Source of the DNA: Streptomyces canus 299MFChir4.1
GTDB lineage: Bacteria; Actinomycetota; Actinomycetes; Streptomycetales; Streptomycetaceae
Reading direction: 5' to 3'
DNA length: 38,608 nucleotides
NCBI RefSeq assembly: GCF_000383615.1
Contig: NZ_KB911618.1
Span: 1 to 38,608 of the forward strand
Each line of letters begins with the position of its first letter. Position 1 is the stretch's first letter. The notes under the pieces are model-generated. The model did no database searches. It worked only from the letters and a program-made list of their open reading frames with translations, and had not been told where the DNA came from. Below are positions 7,238-14,088 of this stretch, in pieces. Made by a program: the position numbers and the translations under genes.

Positions 7238-8110
7238 GTGACCCCGCTGCTGACCGACCTGAAAGTCGACTACACCGACCCCGACGACCCCGTGCTGATC
7301 CGTCCGGACGGCAGCCCGATCGACACCTGGCGGGAGAACTACCCCTACGCGCACCGCATGGAGCGCAAGGAGTACGACTGGCACAAGCGGCTCCAGCAGA
7401 TCGAACTGCTGAAGCTCCAGAGCTGGATCAAGGAGACCGGGCGCCGGCTCGTCATCGTCTTCGAGGGACGGGACGCGGCCGGCAAGGGCGGCACCATCAA
7501 GCGCTTCACGGAGCACCTGAACCCCCGGGGCGCACGCGTGGTCGCACTGGAGAAGCCGAACGAGCGTGAACGCGGACAGTGGTACTTCCAGCGGTACGTC
7601 GAACATCTGCCGACCGCGGGCGAGATCGTGCTGTTCGACCGGTCCTGGTACAACCGGGCCGGTGTGGAGCGGGTCATGGGCTTCTGCTCCGACGACGAGT
7701 ACCGGCGCTTCATGCGGCAGGCCCCGCTGTTCGAGCGGATGCTCGTCGACGACGGCGTGGACCTGCTGAAGTTCTGGTTCTCGGTCTCCCAGGGCGAGCA
7801 GCGCACCCGCTTCACCATCCGTCAGATCGATCCCGTACGGCAGTGGAAGCTCAGCCCGATGGACCTTGCCTCCCTGGACCGCTGGGACGACTACACCGCC
7901 GCGAAGGTCGCCATGTTCCGTGAGACGGACACCCAGTTCGCGCCCTGGACGGTGGTCAAGAGCAACGACAAGAAGCGGGCCCGCGTCGAGGCCATGCGCA
8001 GTGTGCTGGCCCGCTTCGACTACACCGACAAGGACGACGAGGTCGTCGGCACGCCCGATCCGCGGGTCGTGGGCGCGGCGGCGGGACTCCTGGAGGCGGG
8101 CGAGGCCTAA
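7238..8110 (+). CDS. ppk2: Polyphosphate kinase 2 family protein
   Basis: A 290-residue PPK2. This family transfers phosphate between polyphosphate and nucleotides, commonly making GTP/ATP from NDP and polyP. The Walker A is FEGRDAAGKGGTIKR (about 75-89, K83), the Walker B is EIVLFDRSWYNRAGVERV (about 129-146), and the lid segment contains FSVSQGEQRTRF. The length fits a single-domain class I PPK2. The GTG start has a strong purine-rich ribosome site (GAGGAGAGGGGAG). As the third gene after pit and the two-TM protein, it probably stores or releases the phosphate that Pit brings in. The preferred nucleotide cannot be decided from sequence alone. Confidence 0.92.
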   Translation: MTPLLTDLKVDYTDPDDPVLIRPDGSPIDTWRENYPYAHRMERKEYDWHKRLQQIELLKLQSWIKETGRRLVIVFEGRDAAGKGGTIKRFTEHLNPRGARVVALEKPNERERGQWYFQRYVEHLPTAGEIVLFDRSWYNRAGVERVMGFCSDDEYRRFMRQAPLFERMLVDDGVDLLKFWFSVSQGEQRTRFTIRQIDPVRQWKLSPMDLASLDRWDDYTAAKVAMFRETDTQFAPWTVVKSNDKKRARVEAMRSVLARFDYTDKDDEVVGTPDPRVVGAAAGLLEAGEA

Positions 8111-8153
8111 GGGTCCACGCGGCCGGGTGTCGGAGCACAAGGGGAGCGACCGC

Positions 8154-8175
8154 GCCTGAGTACCCGTACTCAGGC
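8154..8175. promoter_or_regulatory. Perfect hairpin/palindrome GCCTGAGTAC-CC-GTACTCAGGC
   Basis: Two 10-base arms with a two-base centre, located 44 bases after the PPK2 stop and 75 bases before the next gene. There is no T-run, so it is either a Streptomyces-style terminator without a U-tract or an operator for the downstream pair. The core TGAGTAC/GTACTCA is nearly symmetric and would suit a dimeric DNA-binding protein. Confidence 0.5.
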
Positions 8176-8250
8176 CGGGGTGCTGTCCGGCTCTGGCACG
8201 CGCGCCGCGGCTTCTCGATGATGCGATTCACCGCGTCGAAGGAGGAGCCC

Positions 8251-10023
8251 ATGGTTCGTGACCTGCAGCTGCGCTCAGCCACTCCGGAGGATCTCGACTG
8301 GATCCACGAACTGCGCCACCGGGTGTACGCACAGGAGTTGGGCCAGCACCCGCCGGATCCGGCGGGGCGGCTGCGCGACGGTCTCGACGGTGGCAACGTC
8401 TACCTCGTCGCGGCGCGCGGCACGACCCGCATCGGCTTCGTCAGCCTGACCCCGCCCTGGCTGGGGCGGTTCGGACTGGACAAGTACCTGACCCGCGACG
8501 AACTGCCCGCGCTGGGCGGCCACGACGTGTTCGAGGTGCGCATCCTCACCGTGGAGCCGCGCTGGCGCAGCACCTCGGCGGCCCCCCTGCTGATGTACGC
8601 GGCGCTGCGCTGGATCGCCTCCCGCGGTGGGCGCCGGGTGGTGGCGATGGGACGTACCGAGGTGCTCGACCTGTACCGGGCCGTCGGCCTGCGCCCGGTC
8701 GGCCGTACCGTCCGCGGCGGCGCGGTGACGTTCGAAGTGCTGACCGGCGAGGTGCCCGAGCTAGCGAGGCGGGCGAGGGAGCGGTACGGCAGCGCGCTGG
8801 AGCGGTTGCGGTCCGTGGTGGACTGGCGGCTGGACATGCCGTTCGCGCCCCGGCCGGACGGCTGCGAGCACGGCGGTGCCTCGTTCACCGCCGTCGGCAC
8901 GGACTTCCGCACCCTGCACCGGCGGCACGACATCGTCATGGCCGATGTGCTCGACGCCTGGTTCCCGCCGGCCCCCGGAGCCCGGGCGGCCCTCGCGGAG
9001 GACCCGGCCTGGACCGCCCGTACCTCGCCGCCGTCCGGTGCCGAGGGCCTGTCGGCGGAGATCGCCGCTCTTAGGCGGCTGCCCGCGGAGACGCTGGCGG
9101 TGGGCGCCGGTTCCTCCGACCTGATCTTCCGGGCGTTCGGCCGCCGGCTGACCCCGCGGAGCCGGGTGCTGCTGACCGACCCGTGCTACGGCGAGTACGC
9201 CCATGTCACGGAGCGGGTGATCGGATGCCGGGTGGACCGGTTCCCGCTGCGCCGCGAGGACGGCTGGCGGATCGACCCGGAGCGGCTGGCCGCCGCCGTC
9301 GACTCCGGCCGCTACGACCTCGTGGTGGTGGTCAACCCGAACAACCCGACGGGGCGGCACGCGCCGGCGTCCGGGTTGCGCGCGCTCATCGAGGCCGCGC
9401 CGGACCGTACGCACTGGTGGATCGACGAGGCGTACCTGGGCTATGTGGGCCTGGAGGAGTCACTGGCCGGCCTCGCCGCGACGGACCCGCGGGTGACCGT
9501 CTGCACCTCGCTGTCGAAGATGTACGCGCTGTCCGGACTGCGGGCCGCGTACGCGGTGGCCGAACCCGCCACCGCGGCGGAACTGCGCCGGTGGACCCCG
9601 CCCTGGCCGGTGAGTCTCCCGGCCCAGCTGGCCGCCGTAGCGGCGCTGCGCGACCCTGAGTACTACCGCGACCGCTGGCTCGCCACGCACACCCTGCGCC
9701 GCCGGCTGGCCGCGGACCTCGCCGCGGCGGCGCCGGAGGTGACGGTCGAGGAGTCGGTGGCGAACTTCCTCGCGATCACCCTGCCGCCGGGCGGACCGAG
9801 CGCCGCGCGGCTGGTGACCGAGTGCCGCCGCCAGGGGGTGTACCTGCGCGACCTGTCGCCGCTGTCGCCGCAGTACGAGGGGCGCACCGTGCGCATCGCG
9901 GTCCGGGACACCGCCGAGAACGCCCGCATCGTGGCGGCCTGCCGGGCCGCCCTGGACGCGCTGCGGCCGGCGCCCGCCGCGCTCGTGGCGCAGCCCACGG
10001 GGGCCGGTGGAACCGCCCGATGA
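8251..10023 (+). CDS. Fusion of GNAT acetyltransferase domain and HisC-like PLP aminotransferase
   Basis: A 590-residue two-domain protein. Residues about 5-165 form a GNAT domain (LQLRSATPEDLDWIHELRHRVY at the start, EVRILTVEPRWRSTSAAPLL as strand 4/helix 3, and MGRTEVLDLYRAVGLRPVGR at the end). Residues about 195-575 form a fold-type I aminotransferase closest to histidinol-phosphate aminotransferase/threonine-phosphate decarboxylase. They show NPNNPTG (362-368), WWIDEAY (389-395, Asp392 for PLP N1), TSLSKMY with Lys423 as the Schiff-base lysine, and R431 in SGLRAAY. The start at 8251 has a strong GAAGGAGGAG ribosome site. Its stop overlaps the next gene's ATG (ATGA), so it is coupled to a CdsA-like enzyme. 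The substrate is unknown; a phosphorylated amino compound destined for lipid or CDP activation is possible but inferred. Confidence 0.88.
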   Translation: MVRDLQLRSATPEDLDWIHELRHRVYAQELGQHPPDPAGRLRDGLDGGNVYLVAARGTTRIGFVSLTPPWLGRFGLDKYLTRDELPALGGHDVFEVRILTVEPRWRSTSAAPLLMYAALRWIASRGGRRVVAMGRTEVLDLYRAVGLRPVGRTVRGGAVTFEVLTGEVPELARRARERYGSALERLRSVVDWRLDMPFAPRPDGCEHGGASFTAVGTDFRTLHRRHDIVMADVLDAWFPPAPGARAALAEDPAWTARTSPPSGAEGLSAEIAALRRLPAETLAVGAGSSDLIFRAFGRRLTPRSRVLLTDPCYGEYAHVTERVIGCRVDRFPLRREDGWRIDPERLAAAVDSGRYDLVVVVNPNNPTGRHAPASGLRALIEAAPDRTHWWIDEAYLGYVGLEESLAGLAATDPRVTVCTSLSKMYALSGLRAAYAVAEPATAAELRRWTPPWPVSLPAQLAAVAALRDPEYYRDRWLATHTLRRRLAADLAAAAPEVTVEESVANFLAITLPPGGPSAARLVTECRRQGVYLRDLSPLSPQYEGRTVRIAVRDTAENARIVAACRAALDALRPAPAALVAQPTGAGGTAR

Positions 10024-10823
10024 CCACCATGGCCTCGATGACGCCCTGGCTCGGCGGGGCGCTGGCCCTGGGCGGTGTCGCGGTGGCGGCCTCCGGGCGC
10101 CGCCAGCTGATGGTCCGGTGGTGCGCCTGGGCGGTCGGGGTGCCGCTGGTCACCGCGGCCTTCTGGTGGGGCGAGCCGGGCATCGCGGCCGTCGCCGTGG
10201 TGGTCGGGGTGATCGCGGTGCTGGAGTTCGGCGGGCTGATGCTGCTGGGCCGGGTGGACCGTGCGGTGCTGGCCGCGGCGGTGGCGGGGGTGGTGCTGAC
10301 CGTCTGGCTGGCGCCCGGAGAGGTGCTGCGGGCGCTGGCGGTCGGGGCGCTGGCGGTGGCCGCGGTGCCGTTGCTGGGCGGCGACGCCGACCAGGGACTG
10401 CGCCGGCTCGGCGCCGGGCTGCTCGGGCTGGCCTGGCTGAGCGTGCCGGCCGCGCTGGTGCCGCTCGGGGCGACCGGGCTGGCGCTGTTCGTGGCGGTCT
10501 CGGTCGCCGACATCACGGCGTACTTCGCCGGGCGCCGGCTGGGCGGGCCGCGGTTGTCGCCGCTGTCCCCGGCCAAGCGGTGGAGCGGGACCCTGGCGGG
10601 GGCCGCGGCCGGGCTCGGTGTGCTCGCCGTACTGTCCGTGCTGAGCTGGCCGACGGCCATCGCCGTGGCGGTCGGCGGACCCGCCGGTGACCTGCTGGAA
10701 TCCATGATCAAGAGAGGGGCGCGGGTCAAGGACGCCGGCCACTGGCTGCCGGGCTCCGGCGGCCTGCTGGACCGGATCGACTCCCTGCTCGTGGCACTGG
10801 CGGTGCTGCTCGTGCTGAGCTGA
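10020..10823 (+). CDS. CdsA-like phosphatidate cytidylyltransferase family membrane protein
   Basis: A 267-residue polytopic membrane protein with about seven hydrophobic segments. The C-terminal third carries the CDP-diglyceride synthase signature. VADITAYFAGRRLG (162-175) and SPAKRWSGT (183-191) are followed by KRGARVKDAG and PGSGGLLDRIDS (231-255), in which the family's PGHGG reads PGSGG. CdsA uses CTP and a phosphate monoester lipid to make a CDP-activated product and pyrophosphate. This looks like an accessory paralogue (YnbB-like) rather than the housekeeping enzyme, because it stands apart from frr/pyrH and is coupled by ATGA to the GNAT-aminotransferase fusion. The His-to-Ser change in the signature could alter the substrate. 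A terminator follows immediately. Confidence 0.85.
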   Translation: MTTMASMTPWLGGALALGGVAVAASGRRQLMVRWCAWAVGVPLVTAAFWWGEPGIAAVAVVVGVIAVLEFGGLMLLGRVDRAVLAAAVAGVVLTVWLAPGEVLRALAVGALAVAAVPLLGGDADQGLRRLGAGLLGLAWLSVPAALVPLGATGLALFVAVSVADITAYFAGRRLGGPRLSPLSPAKRWSGTLAGAAAGLGVLAVLSVLSWPTAIAVAVGGPAGDLLESMIKRGARVKDAGHWLPGSGGLLDRIDSLLVALAVLLVLS

Positions 10824-10881
10824 CGTGCCGTAACCCGGCACGAAGAAGGGGCTCGCCGGTATCGAGCCGGCCGAGCCCCTT
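10824..10881. terminator. Two hairpins between the CdsA-like gene and sodN
   Basis: A small hairpin (CGTGCCG 10824-10830 / CGGCACG 10836-10842) is followed by a strong one: AAGGGGCTCG 10846-10855 pairs with CGAGCCCCTT 10872-10881, with an inner CCGG/CCGG. The two genes converge here, and the larger stem reads as a terminator from both sides. Confidence 0.75.
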
Positions 10882-10898
10882 TCCGTACGCTCGTCGAC

Positions 10899-11294
10899 CT
10901 AGGCCTTCTTGGTCTCCCAGAAGATCTTGTCGATCTGGGCGATGTAGTCCAGAGCCTTCTGACCGGTGGCCGGGTCGGTCGACGCCTTGGCGGCCGAGAG
11001 GGCCTTGAGGGCGTCGTTGACCAGCTGGTGCAGCTCCGGGTACTTCTCGAAGTGCGGGGGCTTGAAGTAGTCGCTCCAGAGCACGGAAACGTGGTGCTTC
11101 GCGAGCTCGGCGCGCTGCTCCTTGATGACCGTGGCACGCGCCTGGAAGTGCGGGTCGTCGTTGGCGGCCATCTTCTCCTGCACGGCCTTCACCGACTCCG
11201 CCTCGATGCGGGCCTGGGCCGGGTCGTACACACCGCAGGGCAGGTCGCAGTGTGCGCTGACCTTGACCTTGGGGGCAAACAGGCGGGAAAGCAT
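10899..11294 (-). CDS. sodN: Nickel superoxide dismutase
   Basis: A 131-residue precursor. A 14-residue leader (MLSRLFAPKVKVSA) precedes the mature N-terminus HCDLPCGVYDPAQARI, the nickel hook. His1, Cys2 and Cys6 of the mature form (H15, C16, C20 here) bind Ni and catalyse superoxide dismutation in the cytoplasm; the enzyme is a hexamer of four-helix bundles. The leader must be removed by the SodX protease, encoded divergently next door. The ATG at 11294 has a GAGGAAGGAA ribosome site. In S. coelicolor, sodN is favoured by nickel and its mRNA is a target of the s-SodF small RNA made when Nur is inactive (established there). A possible -10 within an inverted repeat lies upstream here. Confidence 0.97.
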   Translation of the reverse strand: MLSRLFAPKVKVSAHCDLPCGVYDPAQARIEAESVKAVQEKMAANDDPHFQARATVIKEQRAELAKHHVSVLWSDYFKPPHFEKYPELHQLVNDALKALSAAKASTDPATGQKALDYIAQIDKIFWETKKA

Positions 11295-11320
11295 GGAGCA
11301 TTCCTTCCTCGTGATCGTCT

Positions 11321-11347
11321 TCTCAGGTGCGACATTACTCCCTGAGA
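11321..11347 (-). promoter_or_regulatory. Inverted repeat around the putative sodN -10
   Basis: TCTCAGG (11321-11327) and CCTGAGA (11341-11347) are exact inverted arms 13 bases apart. Between them, on the minus strand, lies TAATGT (11337-11332), a fair -10 hexamer for sodN about 40 bases before its ATG. A regulator bound here would block the promoter. No good -35 is seen. The site is inferred. Confidence 0.4.
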
Positions 11348-11439
11348 GAGCCGAATTCGCGGGTGCCCCCATGGGCTTAGGACAAAAGTCCGGGGTCAGA
11401 CTGAGACTGGTGGATGAACGTACCGGGGAGGTGCCGGGG

Positions 11440-11877
11440 ATGCCGGAGCTGTCGCAGGAGACCGAGCGGGAGAGGTCGTTGCTGCCTTTCGTGGGGGTGG
11501 CCGAGGTGACCGGGCCCTCGATGGTGCCCACGCTCCGGCACGGGGACCAACTGGTCGTGCACTGGGGGGCCAGGGTGGTCCCCGGCGACATCGTGGTCCT
11601 GCGGCATCCCTTCCAGCAGGACCTGCTCGTCGTCAAGCGGGCCGTGGAGCGGCGTGAGGGCGGCTGGTGGGTGCTCGGGGACAACGCGTTCGCGGGCGGC
11701 GACAGCACGGACTACGGCGTCGTACCGGAGGAACTCGTGCTGGGCAAGGCCCGGCTCAGGTACCGGCCGTTCGGGCCCGCTCAGCGCTCGCCGCTGGCCG
11801 CCGTGCGCTGGGCGCTGTCCGCCGTAAGGCCCGTCCTGCCGGACCGGTCGGCCTCCAGGCGTTTGCGGGCGCGGTAG
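11440..11877 (+). CDS. sodX: Nickel-type superoxide dismutase maturation protease
   Basis: A 145-residue S26 (signal-peptidase-like) protease that cuts the leader off SodN so that nickel can bind. The catalytic Ser is in TGPSMVPTL (S27) and the general-base Lys in LLVVKRAV (K66). The closing box GDNAFAGGDSTDYG (80-93) is the conserved region E of signal peptidases. There is no hydrophobic anchor, which fits a cytoplasmic processing enzyme. The ATG at 11440 is chosen for the GGGGAGG site nine bases upstream; GTG at 11431 is an alternative. It diverges from sodN across 145 bases. Its last 97 bases overlap the 3' end of the convergent CGNR gene. Confidence 0.93.
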   Translation: MPELSQETERERSLLPFVGVAEVTGPSMVPTLRHGDQLVVHWGARVVPGDIVVLRHPFQQDLLVVKRAVERREGGWWVLGDNAFAGGDSTDYGVVPEELVLGKARLRYRPFGPAQRSPLAAVRWALSAVRPVLPDRSASRRLRAR

Positions 11878-12410
11878 GCGGCCACGTTGGCGCGGGTGGC
11901 GCAGCGGTCGGAGCAGTAGCGCCGGGAGCGGTTGGTCGAGGTGTCGAGGTAGGCGTTGCGGCAGGGTGCGGCCTCGCACAGGCCGAGCCGGTCCACGCCG
12001 TACTCGGTGAGATGGAAGGCCAGGCCCATCGCCGCGATCGCCGCGTACCCGGCGGTGGCGTTGGACGGGTGGTCCGCCAGGTGCATGTGCCACAGCGGGC
12101 GGCCGTCGTCGTCGCGGAAGTCGTGCCCGGAGATCTGCGGGCTCACCGGGAACTCCAGCAGGAGCGAGTTCAGCAGGTCCACCGCGAGCGTCTCGTCGCC
12201 GCCGTCCGCCGCCTCGAAGACCGACCGCAGCCGGGCCCGGACCGAACGGAACCGGGTGACGTCGGCGTCGGTGGCGCGGCGGGCGCCCGTGCCGTTGCCG
12301 CCGAACAGGTCGCGGACGGCCTCCACCGAGGTCAGGGTGTCCTTGCCCCGGGCCGGGTCCTCGCTGTTGACCAGACGTACGGCGTAGTCCGAGTAATAGG
12401 CCAGTTCCAC
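11781..12410 (-). CDS. CGNR zinc-finger (ABATE-domain) putative regulator
   Basis: A 209-residue protein with an N-terminal ABATE domain (about 1-125, including VRLVNSEDPARGKDTLTSVEAVRDL) and a C-terminal CGNR-type zinc finger (about 140-185). In the finger, four cysteines (LCEAAPC and RRYCSDRCATR) precede an Arg-rich helix that probably binds DNA. These proteins are regarded as stress-linked transcription regulators in actinobacteria, though targets are rarely known. The 3' end overlaps sodX by 97 bases on the opposite strand. It diverges from the methyltransferase gene across 99 bases. The neighbourhood with sodN/sodX is recalled as conserved in Streptomyces. Confidence 0.88.
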   Translation of the reverse strand: MELAYYSDYAVRLVNSEDPARGKDTLTSVEAVRDLFGGNGTGARRATDADVTRFRSVRARLRSVFEAADGGDETLAVDLLNSLLLEFPVSPQISGHDFRDDDGRPLWHMHLADHPSNATAGYAAIAAMGLAFHLTEYGVDRLGLCEAAPCRNAYLDTSTNRSRRYCSDRCATRANVAAYRARKRLEADRSGRTGLTADSAQRTAASGER

Positions 12411-12509
12411 TTGTAGTCCTTACGGAGGCGTTCTATCGTCGTGGTGCGGTCGGGTAACAGCTGATCGTGCTTCCAGGGTATTACGACAGTGAGTGGACAG
12501 GGGGCTCCC

Positions 12510-13268
12510 ATGACAACTGGTGTCGGAACCGACTGGCAGGCCTGGCAGGAGAGCTGGGACCGGCAGCAGGAGTGGTACATGCCGGACCGCGAGGAGCGGT
12601 TCCGGGTCATGCTGGACATGGTCGAGGCCCTCGTCGGGCCCCGGCCGCGCGTGCTCGACCTCGCGTGCGGCACAGGGAGTATCACGGCCAGGCTGCTCGC
12701 CCGGTTCCCCGAGGCCACCAGCACCGGGGTGGACCTCGACCCGGCGCTTCTCGCCATCGCCGAGGGCACCTTCGCGGACGACGAGCGGGTCACCCTCGTC
12801 ACGGCCGACCTCAAGGACCCGGAGTGGCCCTCGAAGCTGCCGTACGACTCCTACGACGCCGTCCTGACCGCCACGGCCCTGCACTGGCTGCACAGCGAAC
12901 CCCTCGCGGCCCTCTACGGCCAGGTCGCGGAACTCGTCCGCGACGGCGGTGTCTTCATGAACGCCGATCACATGATCGACGAGGCCACGCCCCGGATCAA
13001 CGCGGCCGAACGCGCGCAGCGCCACGCGCAGATGGATCAGGCCAAGCGGGACGGCGCCCTCGACTGGGCCGCATGGTGGCAGGTCGCCGCCGAGGACCCC
13101 GTCCTCGCCGGACCGACGGCGCGCCGCTTCGAGATCTACGGCGAGCACGCCGACGGCGACATGCCGTCCGCCGCGTGGCACGCACGCGTGCTGCGCGAGA
13201 AGGGGTTCGGGGAGGCCCGGCCGGTGTGGTGCTCGCCCTCGGACACGCTGCTGCTCGCGCTCAAGTAG
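12510..13268 (+). CDS. Class I SAM-dependent methyltransferase
   Basis: A 252-residue protein with a Rossmann-type methyltransferase core. Motif I is VLDLACGTGSITARL (48-62), the acidic end of strand 2 is STGVDLDPALL, motif II is VTADLKDPEW, and the strand 4 region is YDAVLTATALHWL. The HWL and later DGGVFMNADH segments resemble the trans-aconitate methyltransferase/UbiE-like branch. The acceptor substrate is unknown. The ATG at 12510 is preferred for the ACAGGGGG stretch just upstream; GTG at 12489 is in frame. The gene converges with the ABC operon at a perfect hairpin terminator. Confidence 0.87.
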   Translation: MTTGVGTDWQAWQESWDRQQEWYMPDREERFRVMLDMVEALVGPRPRVLDLACGTGSITARLLARFPEATSTGVDLDPALLAIAEGTFADDERVTLVTADLKDPEWPSKLPYDSYDAVLTATALHWLHSEPLAALYGQVAELVRDGGVFMNADHMIDEATPRINAAERAQRHAQMDQAKRDGALDWAAWWQVAAEDPVLAGPTARRFEIYGEHADGDMPSAAWHARVLREKGFGEARPVWCSPSDTLLLALK

Positions 13269-13280
13269 GCGCCCATGCGA

Positions 13281-13313
13281 AAGGGGCGGTACGGGAATCC
13301 CGTACCGCCCCTT
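13281..13313. terminator. Bidirectional terminator hairpin
   Basis: AAGGGGCGGTACGGG (13281-13295) and its exact complement CCCGTACCGCCCCTT (13299-13313) form a 15-bp stem with an AAT loop. It lies between the convergent methyltransferase gene and the ABC ATPase gene. Confidence 0.9.
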
Positions 13314-13326
13314 CGGCGTCGTACTG

Positions 13327-14088
13327 CTAGAGGACCTTCGACAGGAACGCCTGGGTGCGCTCGTGCTGAGGGTTCGTCAGGACCTCGCGGGGGTCGCCGG
13401 ACTCGACGACCACGCCGCCGTCCATGAAGACCAGGCTGTCGCCGACCTCACGGGCGAAGCCCATCTCATGGGTGACCACGACCATCGTCATGCCGGACTC
13501 GGCGAGATCGCGCATGACGTCGAGGACGTCACCGACCAGCTCCGGGTCCAGGGCCGAGGTCGGCTCGTCGAAGAGCATCAGCTTCGGGTCCATCGCGAGC
13601 GCCCGGGCGATCGCCACCCGCTGCTGCTGGCCGCCGGAGAGCTGGGCGGGGTAGCTGCCCGCCTTGTCGGCCAGGCCGACCTTCTCGAGCAGCTCCCGCG
13701 CGCGCTCCCGGGCCTGGGCCCGGCTGGTGCCCTTGACCTGGACCGGCGCCTCCATGACGTTCTCGGCGGCCGTCATGTGCGGGAACAGGTTGAACCGCTG
13801 GAACACCATGCCGATGTCCCGGCGCTGGCGCGCGACCTCGCTGTCCTTGAGCTCGTACAGCTTGTCCGCCTTCTGGCGGTAGCCGACCAGCTCGCCGTCG
13901 ACGTAGAGCCGGCCGGCGTTGATCTTCTCCAGGTGGTTGATGCACCGCAGGAAGGTCGACTTGCCGGAGCCCGAGGGGCCGATGAGGCAGAAGACCTCGC
14001 CCTGCTTCACTTCCAGGTCGATGCCCTTGAGGACCTCGACCAGGCCGTACGACTTGTGGACGCTCTCGGCCCTGACCATGGCCGTCAT
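13327..14088 (-). CDS. Polar amino-acid ABC transporter ATP-binding protein
   Basis: A 253-residue ATPase of the GlnQ/HisP type that powers amino-acid import. The Walker A is GPSGSGKST (37-45), the Q-loop is MVFQRFNLFPHMT (94-106), the signature is LSGGQQQR (150-157), the Walker B is LMLFDEPTSALD (170-181), and the switch His is in VVVTHEMGFA (H207). It is the last of three genes (binding protein, permease, ATPase) on the minus strand; its start overlaps the permease stop (ATGA). Only one permease gene is present, so the membrane part is probably a homodimer. Glutamate or another polar amino acid is the likely cargo by family, but the specificity is not decided. Confidence 0.95.
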   Translation of the reverse strand: MTAMVRAESVHKSYGLVEVLKGIDLEVKQGEVFCLIGPSGSGKSTFLRCINHLEKINAGRLYVDGELVGYRQKADKLYELKDSEVARQRRDIGMVFQRFNLFPHMTAAENVMEAPVQVKGTSRAQARERARELLEKVGLADKAGSYPAQLSGGQQQRVAIARALAMDPKLMLFDEPTSALDPELVGDVLDVMRDLAESGMTMVVVTHEMGFAREVGDSLVFMDGGVVVESGDPREVLTNPQHERTQAFLSKVL

